Shown: piece after piece, positions 10,501 through 19,300 of the stretch
Layout of the letters: the number at the start of each line of letters is the position of its first letter
How positions within the stretch are numbered: the first letter of the stretch is position 1
Origin: a bacterium
Lineage (GTDB): Bacteria > Patescibacteriota > Saccharimonadia > Saccharimonadales > SZUA-47
Length of the DNA stretch: 49,684 nt
NCBI GenBank assembly: GCA_030427125.1
Contig: JAUHXF010000007.1
Span: forward strand, 1 to 49,684
Direction: 5' to 3'
Made by a program: the position numbers and the translations under genes
The notes under the pieces: model-generated
Seen by the model: only the letters and a program-made list of their open reading frames with translations
Databases searched by the model: none
What the model was told of the DNA's origin: nothing

Positions 10501-11516
10501 GGTGCTGCCTGCGTCGATATAGCTGTAATTCGCCCATCAGCATCAACCGTGACAACAGGGAAATTATTTGTATCTCCAAATGTTCCAGAGGTGACACCAG
10601 TATCAACCAGCTCACTAGTGTCTACTGTGTTGCTATTCAATGATAGTGCACCTGAGGCGCTTAGCGATGCATCACCGCTTAATGACCTAAATTGTGGTTG
10701 ACCACTCGCATTAGCAACAACTAATTGGCCAGACGTGGCGCTATTAGTCGTTCCGATCGCCCCGCTTCCATTCCCTATTAATAATGTATTGTTCGCAAAA
10801 CTAGAGACACCGGTTCCACCTTCACTCACTTCTAGTGAGTTAGACAAATTTAAGCCTGTAAATGTAGGTGTTGCCGTAACTGCAAGATCTTGAGGCAGCT
10901 CAATCTGTTCGGGAAAATCAGGTATATTTGGAAAGTCAGGAATTGTCGGTATGTCATCCAAGGTCGCAAAGCCACAATCCTCACCCACATAACATAACTG
11001 TCGACCAACTTCCTTCTCTAGAAGAGAAGAGTACCCCTCTCCGGTGAAGATACGCACTTCTTGCGTTAGCTGATCATAGTATATCTGTCCAAGCACCGAC
11101 TCTGTAGGCTGCAACGCCGGAGAAAGCACAAGAGCGCCATTCGCGATCACTTTATTATTAAAGACAACTTCTGTCGCCTGGTTCTCAGAAATAACATCGA
11201 ATGGAATCTCAGGTAACTTAGTAGTATCAACTTGGTTCGTAGGCTGTTGACGTGATACTGAATTTTCTTCTAAGTCTTCCCCGTTAGAAAAAAGTACAGC
11301 TATCCCAACCAAAAGCAACAGCAATATAACAATGACCGGTACTAAAACAGTCATTAATGCATTGCGCTTCAGTTTTGACTCTCCTTTAGTCAACGGGTTT
11401 GTGGCTGCAAAAGAGCTATCCATACCTGAGTTAGTCGCATCAGTAGCGTCGATAGCAGTACCGTTGCCTGCTAGTGGTGCTTCTTTCAGCTCTGGCAGTT
11501 CTTCACCTGGTTCCAT
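1572..11516 (-). CDS. Giant membrane-anchored tail-fibre-like surface protein with Peptidase_S74-like domain near the C-terminus
   Basis: 3314-aa ORF. N-terminal TM segment (ALMTVLVPVIVILLLLLVGIAVLF). Many degenerate repeats (GTGLTGGG...LGGSVTLN, SEITNGTI..., AEVEAFIFDGDNSGTLSSGTLALNSLSYTG). Near the C-terminus SLAKYKDNKQDLTLGLEEIRQLRPREYDWN...GFIAEEVEAVSPLL...KGVKYTEMSALSINGIKQLD, S74-like. Confidence 0.85.
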   Translation of the reverse strand: MEPGEELPELKEAPLAGNGTAIDATDATNSGMDSSFAATNPLTKGESKLKRNALMTVLVPVIVILLLLLVGIAVLFSNGEDLEENSVSRQQPTNQVDTTKLPEIPFDVISENQATEVVFNNKVIANGALVLSPALQPTESVLGQIYYDQLTQEVRIFTGEGYSSLLEKEVGRQLCYVGEDCGFATLDDIPTIPDFPNIPDFPEQIELPQDLAVTATPTFTGLNLSNSLEVSEGGTGVSSFANNTLLIGNGSGAIGTTNSATSGQLVVANASGQPQFRSLSGDASLSASGALSLNSNTVDTSELVDTGVTSGTFGDTNNFPVVTVDADGRITAISTQAAPGAAGSVASVNGLTGALLVQGTSNQINVASVGSTITLSTPQDLAATSSPVFNGLTIASITRGLDTITDFTGAGLQVVAGQLETTLGDSIQDAEVDDNLTISAGGSIADGALSTNVSLLGSSIDLTSEIVGTLSVSNGGTGATTAAAARTNLGLGTLAVLNSVTTTQIDNDTILAVDFDNTVAPGATEDGYVLTYDDATGGFTWVSQGSVVSGGGGDTTPDTIADDGTITLGVETTGTYDSTPDTIADDGVISDAEAADDLTISAGGSVADGALSSNVSLLGATIEDLEVSDAITISAAGSVADGALSANVSLLGSSIDLTSEITGTLAVSNGGTGLTSYTTGDLVFASAANTLSSLGIGSESQCLLVSSGVPTWGSCVVGGGGFTNLSLTADSGTTQTIDDTDTIDIAGGTNINTVVGATDTVTVNLDSAPTITGLLSLTGAGTALNVTNNATIGGDLTVTGNLIVGTTTFSEADLDALDDGLITLGTETTGTYDATPDTIADDGVISDAEAADDLTISAGGSVADGALSANVSLLGNSIQDLEVDDNLTISAAGSVADGALSANVSLLGSSIDLTSEITGTLAVSNGGTGVTSIAVNGVVYGDGTNAIQTAIGTAGQVLLADALGVPTFTTLTGEVTINSSGVTDLVNDSLGVNTGNGLTGGGAITLGGSRTLDLGDFTADWVQSASFDIVLDNAGSELRIREASGVFYGELDVADITADRLYTFPNADGEVSVLGQTIENAELTNSSITVTAGTGLTGGGTPSLGGSVTLNSSLGTTIEGSEITNGTIEGVDLEVTAAGTDDYILTFDSATGGFEWVNPSAVGVTLSEAEVEAFIFDGDNVGTLSSGTLALDSLSYTGTLDDVNVNDTLTIGSSSTVDDGALSANVSLLGASIALGTETTGNYVESITTGNGLQGGTAGVGSTPTLALGDLTANWSQTAAFDIVLDNVDSQLAILNDTGTYYGEFNVSGLASDQTYTFGSGGSVLTTGNVDTYATTGVTAGFGLSGGGTNGILTLDVGAGNGLTANANDIDVIYGVVANSAVEGNTTITINGGTGLSGGGLLTLGAGGTLTLNSDLGSTIETGEITNDTILAADLDNTVAPGASEDAYVATYDDALGGFTWVSQASIAGAGGVTSLNSLTGGLNIVGNSQIGVSPTGSDINLSISSGSIGATQLASTAVTASSYGSASSVATFTVDADGRLTTAGNAPIAIDASAVTSGTLPVNRGGTGAATLTSGGVLLGNGTGAIQNSGVLTNGQLLIGDGTGAPTVATLTQGSGVTVTNGAGSITIASTLGTSIEGSEITNGTLEAIDLESTNVAGAGTDNYLVSYDNATGGFTYIDGGTVGTTLSEAEVEAFIFDGDNSGTLSSGTLALNSLSYTGNLTVAEGGTGLTAAGAAGGVYYSTGTAFANSGAGTAGQCLLSNGAGAPTWGNCGGSGAGAVTLQVAYGQGNIITTTNNRNIGFTLANTTTDSDFIVNIAASSTSEIAFQNNGSTLFRVDSGGIDLLDVDTADFTGATVTFDAGEILETELAQNTLDDSEIQDNSLTAASLATDSVDSDEIAAGAVGTSEIATNGVDSAEIAANAVGASELASTTVGSGSYGSASTVATFTVDADGRLTAAGNTAINATLGTNTSGNYVQSISAASLGGLTVTGGSGEGSTPTISLDQSQTLASNPALSANQVIFGTTGLLFEGSSANTNETLLTAANATADRTITLPDASGTVAVSATGNIALNASGQISFTGTLPVSSGGTGATTLAAGVLFGNGTGAITSTGTLSNGQLLIGDGSGAPTAATLTQGTGITVTNGAGTITIASTLGTNVDSGEIVNGTIQEIDLEATNAPTDNYILSYDLATGGFTWVDPATLGTTLDEATVESYIFDADNTGTLSSGTLALNSLSYTGDLNDGQIANNLTISSSGNVDGAALGAGTVANGALANSSLTLTAGNGLSGGGVTALGSSATFNLGALTSSWSQTGAFDIELNNQDSELRVRESGGGTDFATIDAGVLTGDQTFTFTNGGTVLTTGNIATYATTGVTAGSGLIGGGTVGIYDVSVGAGTGISVNANDIEVDYGSIAGTAVQGNTTLTVTAGTGLTGGGSITLGAGGSVTLNNEFGTTIDSGEIANGTIQEVDLEATNAPTDDFLLTYDNATGGFTWVVPSAVGADEATVEAYIFDGDNSGTLSSGTLALNSLSYTGNLSTTNGGTGLTAAGAAGGIYYSTGAAFANSGAGTSGQCLLSNGTGAPTWGNCGGSGAGAVTLQTAYDNGNQLDTTNNRDILFNLTNTTTDSDFIVNIQGADTQVFDVQNSGTSVLTVDGSGDVGIGDNTPSYKLDVEGTGRFTNDLLVDGNVELGNLDTDTITFNGEVDSNVLPSADDTYDLGSSAARWQDLYLGPASLHIFCNAAECGSDRDYSLGVIEAAGADQGNLRLGISGASNLVISTGGNVGIANTTPAFPLDVTGIISSSTGFRVGSSNGVTVSCGGNAYIESIIIAGGIITGGTCQADIDTNSGGDITAVTAGNGLTGGGASGGVTLTVGAGTCISVGTTTVGITGNCIGDAQIADNSLTAGSLAAGSVGTSEVSNNSLTASDLAANSVGTSEIATNGVAAAEIAANAVGNSEISNGANFDFNDVDANGGDVYVRASGSGTNFTRVHHNGTNGYIDTGNGSSNSNLYLRPQNATITSAGFFGTYISASSVLGTPSAYGTSANVCRSGIDGLGNYQIGACTSLAKYKDNKQDLTLGLEEIRQLRPREYDWNTVGEGHSLGFIAEEVEAVSPLLAEYDKPGGTLKGVKYTEMSALSINGIKQLDVIVQNNESRLDVLESSTNNLTKKNLVVTNQTTTEKLTVTETATVASLTVTGVTEVQDLKVNGKFITAGATATAVLGASAGTGSYYIVEGNDTAGFVEVQTGTTVSDGEQIEVTFDEAYDVEPRIAVTAKDAASASVRYFVETTATGFTINFVDAPEENTDYSFDYIVIQ
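2030..2345 (-). other. Peptidase_S74-like (intramolecular chaperone) domain within the 3314-aa ORF
   Basis: TSLAKYKDNKQDL...LRPREYDWNTVGEGHSLGFIAEEVEAV...GVKYTEMSALSINGIKQL resembles the S74 pattern (S..YK.NI...LRPV.F.W...GFIAQEVEEV...V.Y..L..L...AI.EL). Boundaries approximate. Confidence 0.7.
3700..10300 (-). repeat. Degenerate tandem protein-repeat region of the 3314-aa ORF
   Basis: Recurrent modules visible in both protein and DNA, e.g. CLLSNGAGAPTWGNCGGSGAGAVTLQ twice (DNA near 3730 and 6175), SLLGSSIDLTSEI(T/V)GTLAVSNGGTG several times, and ISAGGSVADGALSANVSLLG many times. Confidence 0.8.
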
Positions 11517-11518
11517 GA

Positions 11519-12382
11519 CTATAGTGCCAATACAGCGTAAGCTACCGCTGTCCCCGTTATGATAATTACGACTGATAGAATGGCAACTCGAACCATGCCC
11601 TTATGTATTGAGGCACTTGCCATTGGATTCCTTCCAATCGATATGAAACTTCCTTTTACAGAAGATGTGATAAACATTGCTGCTACGATAAGGCTAACGC
11701 TGAACAAGATAGAGCCGATAACAGCACGAGTGATTGATACATCCTTACCAACCACGGACGAGAGAACTCCTTGTACCGCATTACTTTCAGATGCACTAGC
11801 GAGTGGACTTTCTTTATCGAAAAGCCGAACTTTGATCACTCCGACACTAACGTCTTTACGACCATTTTCAGTATCAATACCTCCGTACTCTTCAGCTTTA
11901 ACACTATCTAGACCCTCCTGAGCAACTCCTAACAATTTTTGCTTTTCATCATCAATAGCCTTCATGCCGACACCTTCTAACCATGAAGCACCAATGAAGT
12001 CTCCTCTGACGATGTCTCCGTTTGCATCGCTAACCAGAACTTCTACCTCACCTGAAAGTGCGACTGAAACGTTTGATGATTGTTTTTTAAAACTTATTGA
12101 GCTCTGAGAGTCATCTGCAACTACACCGAGCAAGTACTCACTGTTGTTCAAATCGGTAAGCTCAATATCTCCTGGCTCGCCTTTCTTAATACTAACTACA
12201 GACCCCTTAGGATATGAGCTTTCTCCGTTGAAATCCTCTGTTATGGTACTTGCAGATACAGCTATAGAGTTACTAATAAAAAGCGCTAAAACCACAAAGA
12301 GGCCAAAAGCTTTGTATAAGCCTTGGCCCTTATTAGTCAAAGGGTCGGTATGTCGACCCACGCGAGTCTTGGGTCTTTGCAT
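11519..12382 (-). CDS. Secreted/membrane protein with N-terminal signal segment and C-terminal TM hairpin
   Basis: 287 aa; signal-like GLFVVLALFISNSIAVSAS; central VSVALSGEVEVLVSDANGDIVRGDFIGASWLEGVGMKA...LLGVAQEGLD; C-terminal two-TM segment around SIGRNPMASASIHKGM. Stop lies 2 nt upstream of the 3314-aa start (operon-like). Confidence 0.75.
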   Translation of the reverse strand: MQRPKTRVGRHTDPLTNKGQGLYKAFGLFVVLALFISNSIAVSASTITEDFNGESSYPKGSVVSIKKGEPGDIELTDLNNSEYLLGVVADDSQSSISFKKQSSNVSVALSGEVEVLVSDANGDIVRGDFIGASWLEGVGMKAIDDEKQKLLGVAQEGLDSVKAEEYGGIDTENGRKDVSVGVIKVRLFDKESPLASASESNAVQGVLSSVVGKDVSITRAVIGSILFSVSLIVAAMFITSSVKGSFISIGRNPMASASIHKGMVRVAILSVVIIITGTAVAYAVLAL

Positions 12383-12559
12383 TTTTGATTTTTTGTTTTT
12401 GTTTTGGTCAGTCTTTTTATTTTTTTGACCTACCTAAATTGTACACATCTGTTGTTCGTTACTTAAGTGAAATTGTTATAAGTTTTCCACAGTTTATCAA
12501 TTATACAAAGAGCATTCGTACAACTATATCGTTGAATTTTACTCAACGATATATGCCGT

Positions 12560-13309
12560 TCATATCTGTAATTCTTCGACTAAAGTAATGATTTGATCAT
12601 CGTCTACAAGATTATTAGACCGAATAAAGAATAGGAATACGCCCTCTTGATACACAGCAGTAACAACACGCTGCTTCTGATTAGAGCCAATAAATAGCGG
12701 CCCTTTTTCAGTCTGAACCTCTCTGTTGATATCAAAAGACTGGGCTACAGATAGTAAAAAGTTCTCACGACTTGCATCTGCGGCACTTATCTCTTGTTGA
12801 GATATAATCACATCTGTTCCGGAGTCCAAGGTTACGCCAAAACTTGCCACCTTTCTTTCGGCGTCATACGCTACTTTTGTAGATTCGTATTCACCACCTA
12901 TAGTTGCGGTGGCAAATTCAGGCTCTACAGCCTCGATCTCAGTAGCCGTCCCTTGCACTGATGGTGTACCATCTTGCTTATCCCTTGCGAACATTCCACC
13001 TATTAAAAGCAGAAACAATAAAATTGCTGCTATAGAGCCTACACTCAACACAGTTTTTCTACGAAGCCTTAGAATAGAAGTGTTCTTTGATCGCAGAGAA
13101 TCAACTGTTTTTTTGGTTTGACCAACTACTTTCCTATATAGCTTCTTCAGTTCAACTACAAAATCATTTTCTTCTTGATCAGAGTCTGTACTCTTTTTAC
13201 CGTACTTCTTTAACTTTTCATCGCTCGAAAAGAATTCAGCAAGCTTTGAGTCCACCGACTGGTCCGGTGTTTTTGCTTTTCGTAATCTGTTACGTAAATC
13301 GTTATTCAT
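12560..13309 (-). CDS. Single-pass membrane protein, function unknown
   Basis: 249 aa; basic/charged N-terminus; TM KTVLSVGSIAAILLFLLLIGGMFA; start preceded by AAAGGGCGCGG. Confidence 0.7.
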   Translation of the reverse strand: MNNDLRNRLRKAKTPDQSVDSKLAEFFSSDEKLKKYGKKSTDSDQEENDFVVELKKLYRKVVGQTKKTVDSLRSKNTSILRLRRKTVLSVGSIAAILLFLLLIGGMFARDKQDGTPSVQGTATEIEAVEPEFATATIGGEYESTKVAYDAERKVASFGVTLDSGTDVIISQQEISAADASRENFLLSVAQSFDINREVQTEKGPLFIGSNQKQRVVTAVYQEGVFLFFIRSNNLVDDDQIITLVEELQI

Positions 13310-13331
13310 CCGCGCCCTTTATGACATTGTA

Positions 13332-16300
13332 CTACGGGAGCGGGCAGTTTGGTTGACTGCCAGCTGGATTAGCTCCACTTACACGACACGGCGTGTCTAG
13401 AGGCTGTTCTACGCCCTGAATGAACGTCTTGCCGTGCCTTAAACGCTTATTTGGGTCTGCAGTAAAGAATAACGTAAAGTCATCAATTGTAGGCCCTCTT
13501 GTGACATCATCTGGATAGCCAAAAGTCTGTGATGCATCAATAGACATAGTTACGTAGAAGTAGCGTGCAAAATTGGTAGGCACACCCGACTCATCAATAG
13601 GGGTATATTCTTCAACCCGGCCCAATGTAACATCTCCAAAGTCCGTATCTTGACCCCATGATCTTTCTGGCCCTCCCACCCAATCCGAGCTGGAACTTTC
13701 AAAATCATCTATGTTGAATGCATAGTTATTGTTAGTTGGTGCGTTAATACCCACTCGTATCTCGTTAAATTCGTCCGCTGTTGCAGAGTCTAGATCTATA
13801 GTCACTTCGTTATCCGGTGTAGTGCCCTGGAAATTACTATCACGATAAATACGAACTGTCATCTGATCATTAACAAGACCAACTTCTACTCTGTGCCATG
13901 TATCAATGGTTAGCGCGGGAAACGTCTGGTCTGTAGTAAACTTATCACGCACTTCTATGTCTCCATTAGCTGCCATATACAAAGCTCCTATTGTCTCATA
14001 TGATGGACTCGTACTTGCCGCTTGATAAAACCGCACTGAAGAAAATAGAGTCGCATAGCTTTGAGGCCTTATATAGAACTTGTCATACCGAACAACTGAG
14101 TCATCCGTCGTATCATAACAACCAGCATAGGAAGCTCCGCCATTAGCAACAAACTCTGCGGATGTAGATGCACTAACACTATGAGTCGTATCAAATTGTG
14201 CTGTTGCCGAAGAAGACCCGTTAACTGCATAGCAAGTATCGAAATCTGTGGTATCTGCAGGGGTCAATGAAGCACCATCGGTACCGGTGAATGTTTCATT
14301 TAAAAATACATTAGAGGCGTCCGCACTAGAACGATATCCGAACTGCCACCGAGCACCGATATTATTGTCGAGTCCATTAAGCAGCCAAGAATTAGGAAAT
14401 ACATTAGTATCTGCATCAACGTAATAAGAGTACCGAGCAACCTGTGGCTGAGAACGAAGCGTACCGTAATAGTGTTGGTTAGACGTTAGCTCTGTACCAC
14501 AACCACCCCCAGTGATATATACCTTACCTTCGTTGTAGGCAACACCTGCAGAGTAACGATCACCCGTATATTCTACGTTTGTCTGATACCACTCGCCAAT
14601 TCCTGTCGGATTATTGCCAGATGCTATAGTTGTATTCGCGCTGATTGGGGCAACATAACTATTATTTGTACAGGTGCTGACAGCCGACCTACCACCAAAC
14701 AGATACAAAAATCCATTAGAAGCGAATCCGTCGGCATCGCTGACATATTGCGGCAAACTTGTTGTAAACGTCCAGTTACCTACCGAACCATCATCAATCA
14801 GATAGCGAGAGCCGGCTGTGACCGTTTTACTTGCGTCAACGGTGAGTGACGTTGCGCTATTGAATGCTGTAATTGTCGCAGTCGATCCGTCAGCATACTG
14901 CAGCTCTTCGCCAACCATACTAGAGGTAAATGCTGTTCCTGACCCCGTTACTGTGTTCCCAGATTGTCCTATTGTACCTGTCTTATAGCCTATTGAAGCA
15001 AACTGTACATCAGATAGATAATTTGTACCATCGTTCCCACCCAGCAAGTAGATATTGTTTGCATACGTGATTACTGCGCCACCACTTCGTGCAACGTCTG
15101 GTTGGATGGCATTTGTAGCCCACGCAGACGTAATATTACCGCCATTACTTAGTTTTGGTGACACATATACAGTGTTAGTCTCTGATCCGCTGTCGTTCAA
15201 CCCTGCGACCACATATATTCGGTCATTCCAGACAGCTGCACCGTGACGCGTTCTATCAGCAGGAAGACCATTCGAGGCAGTTGACCAAGAATTGATATCT
15301 ACCACGCCAGCATTTCCAGCCATATTACCGAAGTCGACTGACTGCAGCCAACCAGCATTATCTTGACCGCTATAGTCTCTGGAGATACTCACGGTTGTGT
15401 CGTTCGTGTAGTAGTTTGAGTAACCAGCTACACGAGTATACGCAGTACCAGTACCTGTAGACGAATAGTAGAACAACGGAATCCTGTATCCTTCAGAGCT
15501 TGTAATATTGCCGACTGTCGCAACAGATTCTGGCTCGATAGAAGAGTCAACGGACTCCGTAAATGAGGTTGAGCTACTTTCTGTATGGAAACGATAATCA
15601 ACAGCGACATTACTGCTCTCCATTACATACACCGTATCGTCTCTCACATCCGCACTGTCGTTATATCTAGAACCTAACGAAATCTCCGAAACAGTTCCTG
15701 TTGGATCGGCGACACCATCACCAAGTGTCAATACTTTACCAAATGCTCCATCACCAAGCCCGTTCTGCTCTGACGTTCCTGGCGACTTCCAAACCCAAGT
15801 ATTTACACCAGTCACAGATGTTATGCTCTCCTGGTGGTATTCTCCTGTAGCGTCGACACCAGCCCCACCTTCACTCCAATTATCTACATTAACTTCTTGT
15901 ACACTCCAGCTTGACCCCCAATCAACAACATATATCGTTATATCAGCTGCAGCAGCAGTACCCTGAGTATCATTTCGTTCGACACGAATTTGGTTCGTAC
16001 TATTTTTTCGTACTCTCACACCTGCCGTTGCGTTAAAATTATTCTGACCAGTATCTGAAGTGACTAATCCTCCACCCAAATAACCACCAAACGGTACGGT
16101 GTTTGTACCATGAGCTGCCCCAAGCGTGAAATCTTCGCTCAAATCACTGGCTGGAAGCGTCCCATCGATTACTTCTGCCAGCTGAAAACCATCCGTTGAG
16201 CATGAACTAATACACTCTACTACAGTTACCGATCCGTTCCAGTTATCGTCTGAACTACCTCGTTCTAATCGTATTTCGTCTGACGACGTTGTTGCAGTTA

Positions 16301-19300
16301 AATTGCCAAACGGATCACCGTCTACCCTTATTTGAGAACTATCCGGTCCGCTCGTACCCCCAGTATCATCTCCACCAGCTACCATGACAAAATAATCAGA
16401 CTCTAGATCATTATTAAGTGTAAGCGTGTAGTTTGCACCGCTAAACTCGGTTGAGTTAAGTTTATACGTTGTACTGCGAACAACATCATTTGTAGCAACA
16501 CCACCAGTTGGAGTCGCATAGTATACTTCCGATTTTTCGTCACCACCAGTGTCTTCTCCACCTACGTAGTACAACGAACCCCCTACAGCTTCAAGCTGGC
16601 CATAGGCCCTACCTGCAGGAAGTGAAGCAGAAGTATCCGACCAAGATCCTATTGTACCGTTTGGATTTATAGGCGCGTACTGAACATTGCTCGTTACACT
16701 GCCACTGTTCTCTCCACCTGCAACATAAATATACCCATCTAAAATTGCTGCGCTGGAACCAATCCGACTATTCAGTGTTGCAAAATTCCCAGTTGATTCT
16801 GTGTAGTTTGCCTGTGCACCCGAGTCGTTGTTGTAAAGCTGAAACGTCTGAACCGATGGTTCAAATGAAGAGCAGTTGCTTGGGCTTGCGCCGCTGTCGC
16901 AACCCCCTATCACATAGGCAAAAGAGTTAGAAACCACCATACTCAATCCCCATCGCTGATTGATCGTCACATTTGAGGTCACAAAGGATTCGAGGCTACC
17001 ATCACTGACATTAATTTTTGCCCACTCAATAAAAGGAATAATTGTCCCTCCGCCACTGGCATCGTATCCACCAACGGCATAGATGTGCCCATTATAGCCA
17101 AACGCCCACCCCCGGCGACGCCCAATTGATAGTTTGCTTGGAGACTCAATCCAATCAGAACCTGATACGGCAACTACGTCATTATTATCGTCAAATCTGG
17201 CATACAATACGTCATCTTTATCATTCTCAGCTTGACTAAACCCACCAATCAAATAAATATAGTTTGCATATACAGTACCGGAGTGAATCCCCAGCCCGTC
17301 AGAGCCACCGCTGCCTGGTGTTGAATCGATTTGTAGCTGACCTGCTGTAGTGCAATCGTTAGCGTTCGCCTCTTCAATATCACCGTTGGTCTCAATATTA
17401 CATTTATACACTTCTGTTTCGTAATCGCCATTAGCACAGCCTGCACCACTACCACCGTCTCCACAACCTCCGAAGACGTATAGATTTCCTGGGTAGGTTC
17501 CTGCTTCATTCGGATTAGCTCGAGCGTAAGCATAGGTATAGAAAATATCTTCAGTTATACCAGCGTTTCCGAGGTCTTGCGTTGACCAATTGCCTGAAAG
17601 TTCACCTGTAGTTGGGTTTACAGAGTTATGGTAGAGTTCGCCCGTCGTATTTCCCGAAGAGTCTATACCGCCAATTATATAAATTCTATTATTGAACGAG
17701 GTGACCCCAGCTGCAGCGACACCGTTGGCACCATTAATAGTATTAGTACTATTAACACACCAAGCTCCATAGCTCGTGCCGCTACAACTGCTGGGCGCAG
17801 CCAAAGAACCGTCTGAGGCTATAGAAACATGTGCAGTGTTACTGGATATGTTGTCGTTCGTCGGAGAGTTTCCATTGTCGTTACAGTCGTACTCAGCACA
17901 CCCGCCGATTACGTACAAAAATCCGTTTAGTACAACAGACATATTTAGCATATGGCCCAGCTCACCAGCATCATCACCAACAGTCGGTAAGTCGCAGTTT
18001 GTCGGTGAACCGCCCGTACAATCACCGGAGCCACTAGGTTCAGTAATGTTGACGGTCGAGACCTCTCCAGGAGGGTTAATGACTCCAAATGCTGTTTCAG
18101 GAGAAGTCACACTACAATCACCTGAAGCATTGAGTGTTATACAACCACCCAATCTGTACACATTGCCTTCCCATGAATGTAAGCCGTACCCTAATCTCTG
18201 GTTTGTGGTTGCGCTGTCTGTACTCCAAGTCCCTAGACTGCCATCTGCGAAAATACTAGCAATTTGTATTTCATCCCCAATAGCCTGACAATTGCCACTA
18301 CTCACAGACGTACAGCCACCCATAATGTATAAGTACGCTCCATAAATAGTCGTAAAGCTTCCACCTTCGGATCGCCGTGCCCCACTAAAACTAGAAGTCG
18401 TTTCCCACGAGCTACTAAACGTTCCGTCTGCGGCTAATTTCACGTACTCTACGGTGTTAAGTAGCGCTCCCGTTGCATTTGAATCACCACCGACAACATA
18501 CAAATAACCGTTGTAGACTTCAGCGCTATGCATGAAACGAGAGGTGCTTAAGGCTGCGGTCCCAGAAGTAGTCCATCCACTCAAAGTGCCTGTGGGGTTG
18601 AAATTCGTATAGGCGACTGTAGTTACACCGCCTGGCGACCCTGCGGTTGCGCCACCCATGAAATATAATCTGTTGTTATAAGCTACAGCTGCTCCGTACT
18701 TTGTCGCTGTTGTTAAAGGAGATCCTACGTCTTCATACCAATAAACCCAGTTACTCTTATCTGGGTCAGACGGGTGCCATAAACTTGGCTCTCCATTTGC
18801 ACCAAGCTTCGCAATGTATACAGTTGCTTCTATGTTACCCAGATCGTCTTCACCTCCGATAGCGTACAAAAAACCATTGTATGCTACGAGGCTAAACCCG
18901 CGACGATCTTCAGGCAGATCATATGCGCTATCTGTACACCAGTCGGTACATGCACCGTCTCCAGGATTTGGGCTGGTTAGCGCTCCACTATTATCGTCTA
19001 TATTTGCCCAATACAGCTCTGCTTTAGTCTCGTTATTAAGAATTGGAGTGATGATGATTTTTCCATCCGATCCATCGGTTCCGCTGCTAGAAGTGGCACC
19101 ACCCGTGCCTCCGTCACCAGCACCGCTCCGATTTGAATCACCACTGTTACCAGGGTCTGTACCTGATCCAGGTGCAGAGCTCGTAGCACTCGCTGATCCT
19201 TCGTAGTAGCTCACCCCAGAGCCACCTCCACCTCCACCAGCTTGCCCAGAGTCTGACCCACTACCACCGCCACCGCCGTAATAACCAGAACCGCCACCAC

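Noticed and set aside
12301-12359. Small hairpins ggccaa/ttggcc and gggtcg/cgaccc in the start of the 287-aa gene
   Set aside because: About 6-bp stems are expected by chance at this frequency and lack the octaloop; not claimed as part of the array.
12483-12491. TTTTCCACA DnaA-box-like site (also 31087-31095)
   Set aside because: Only isolated matches about 18 kb apart; no cluster, AT-rich DUE or dnaA nearby.
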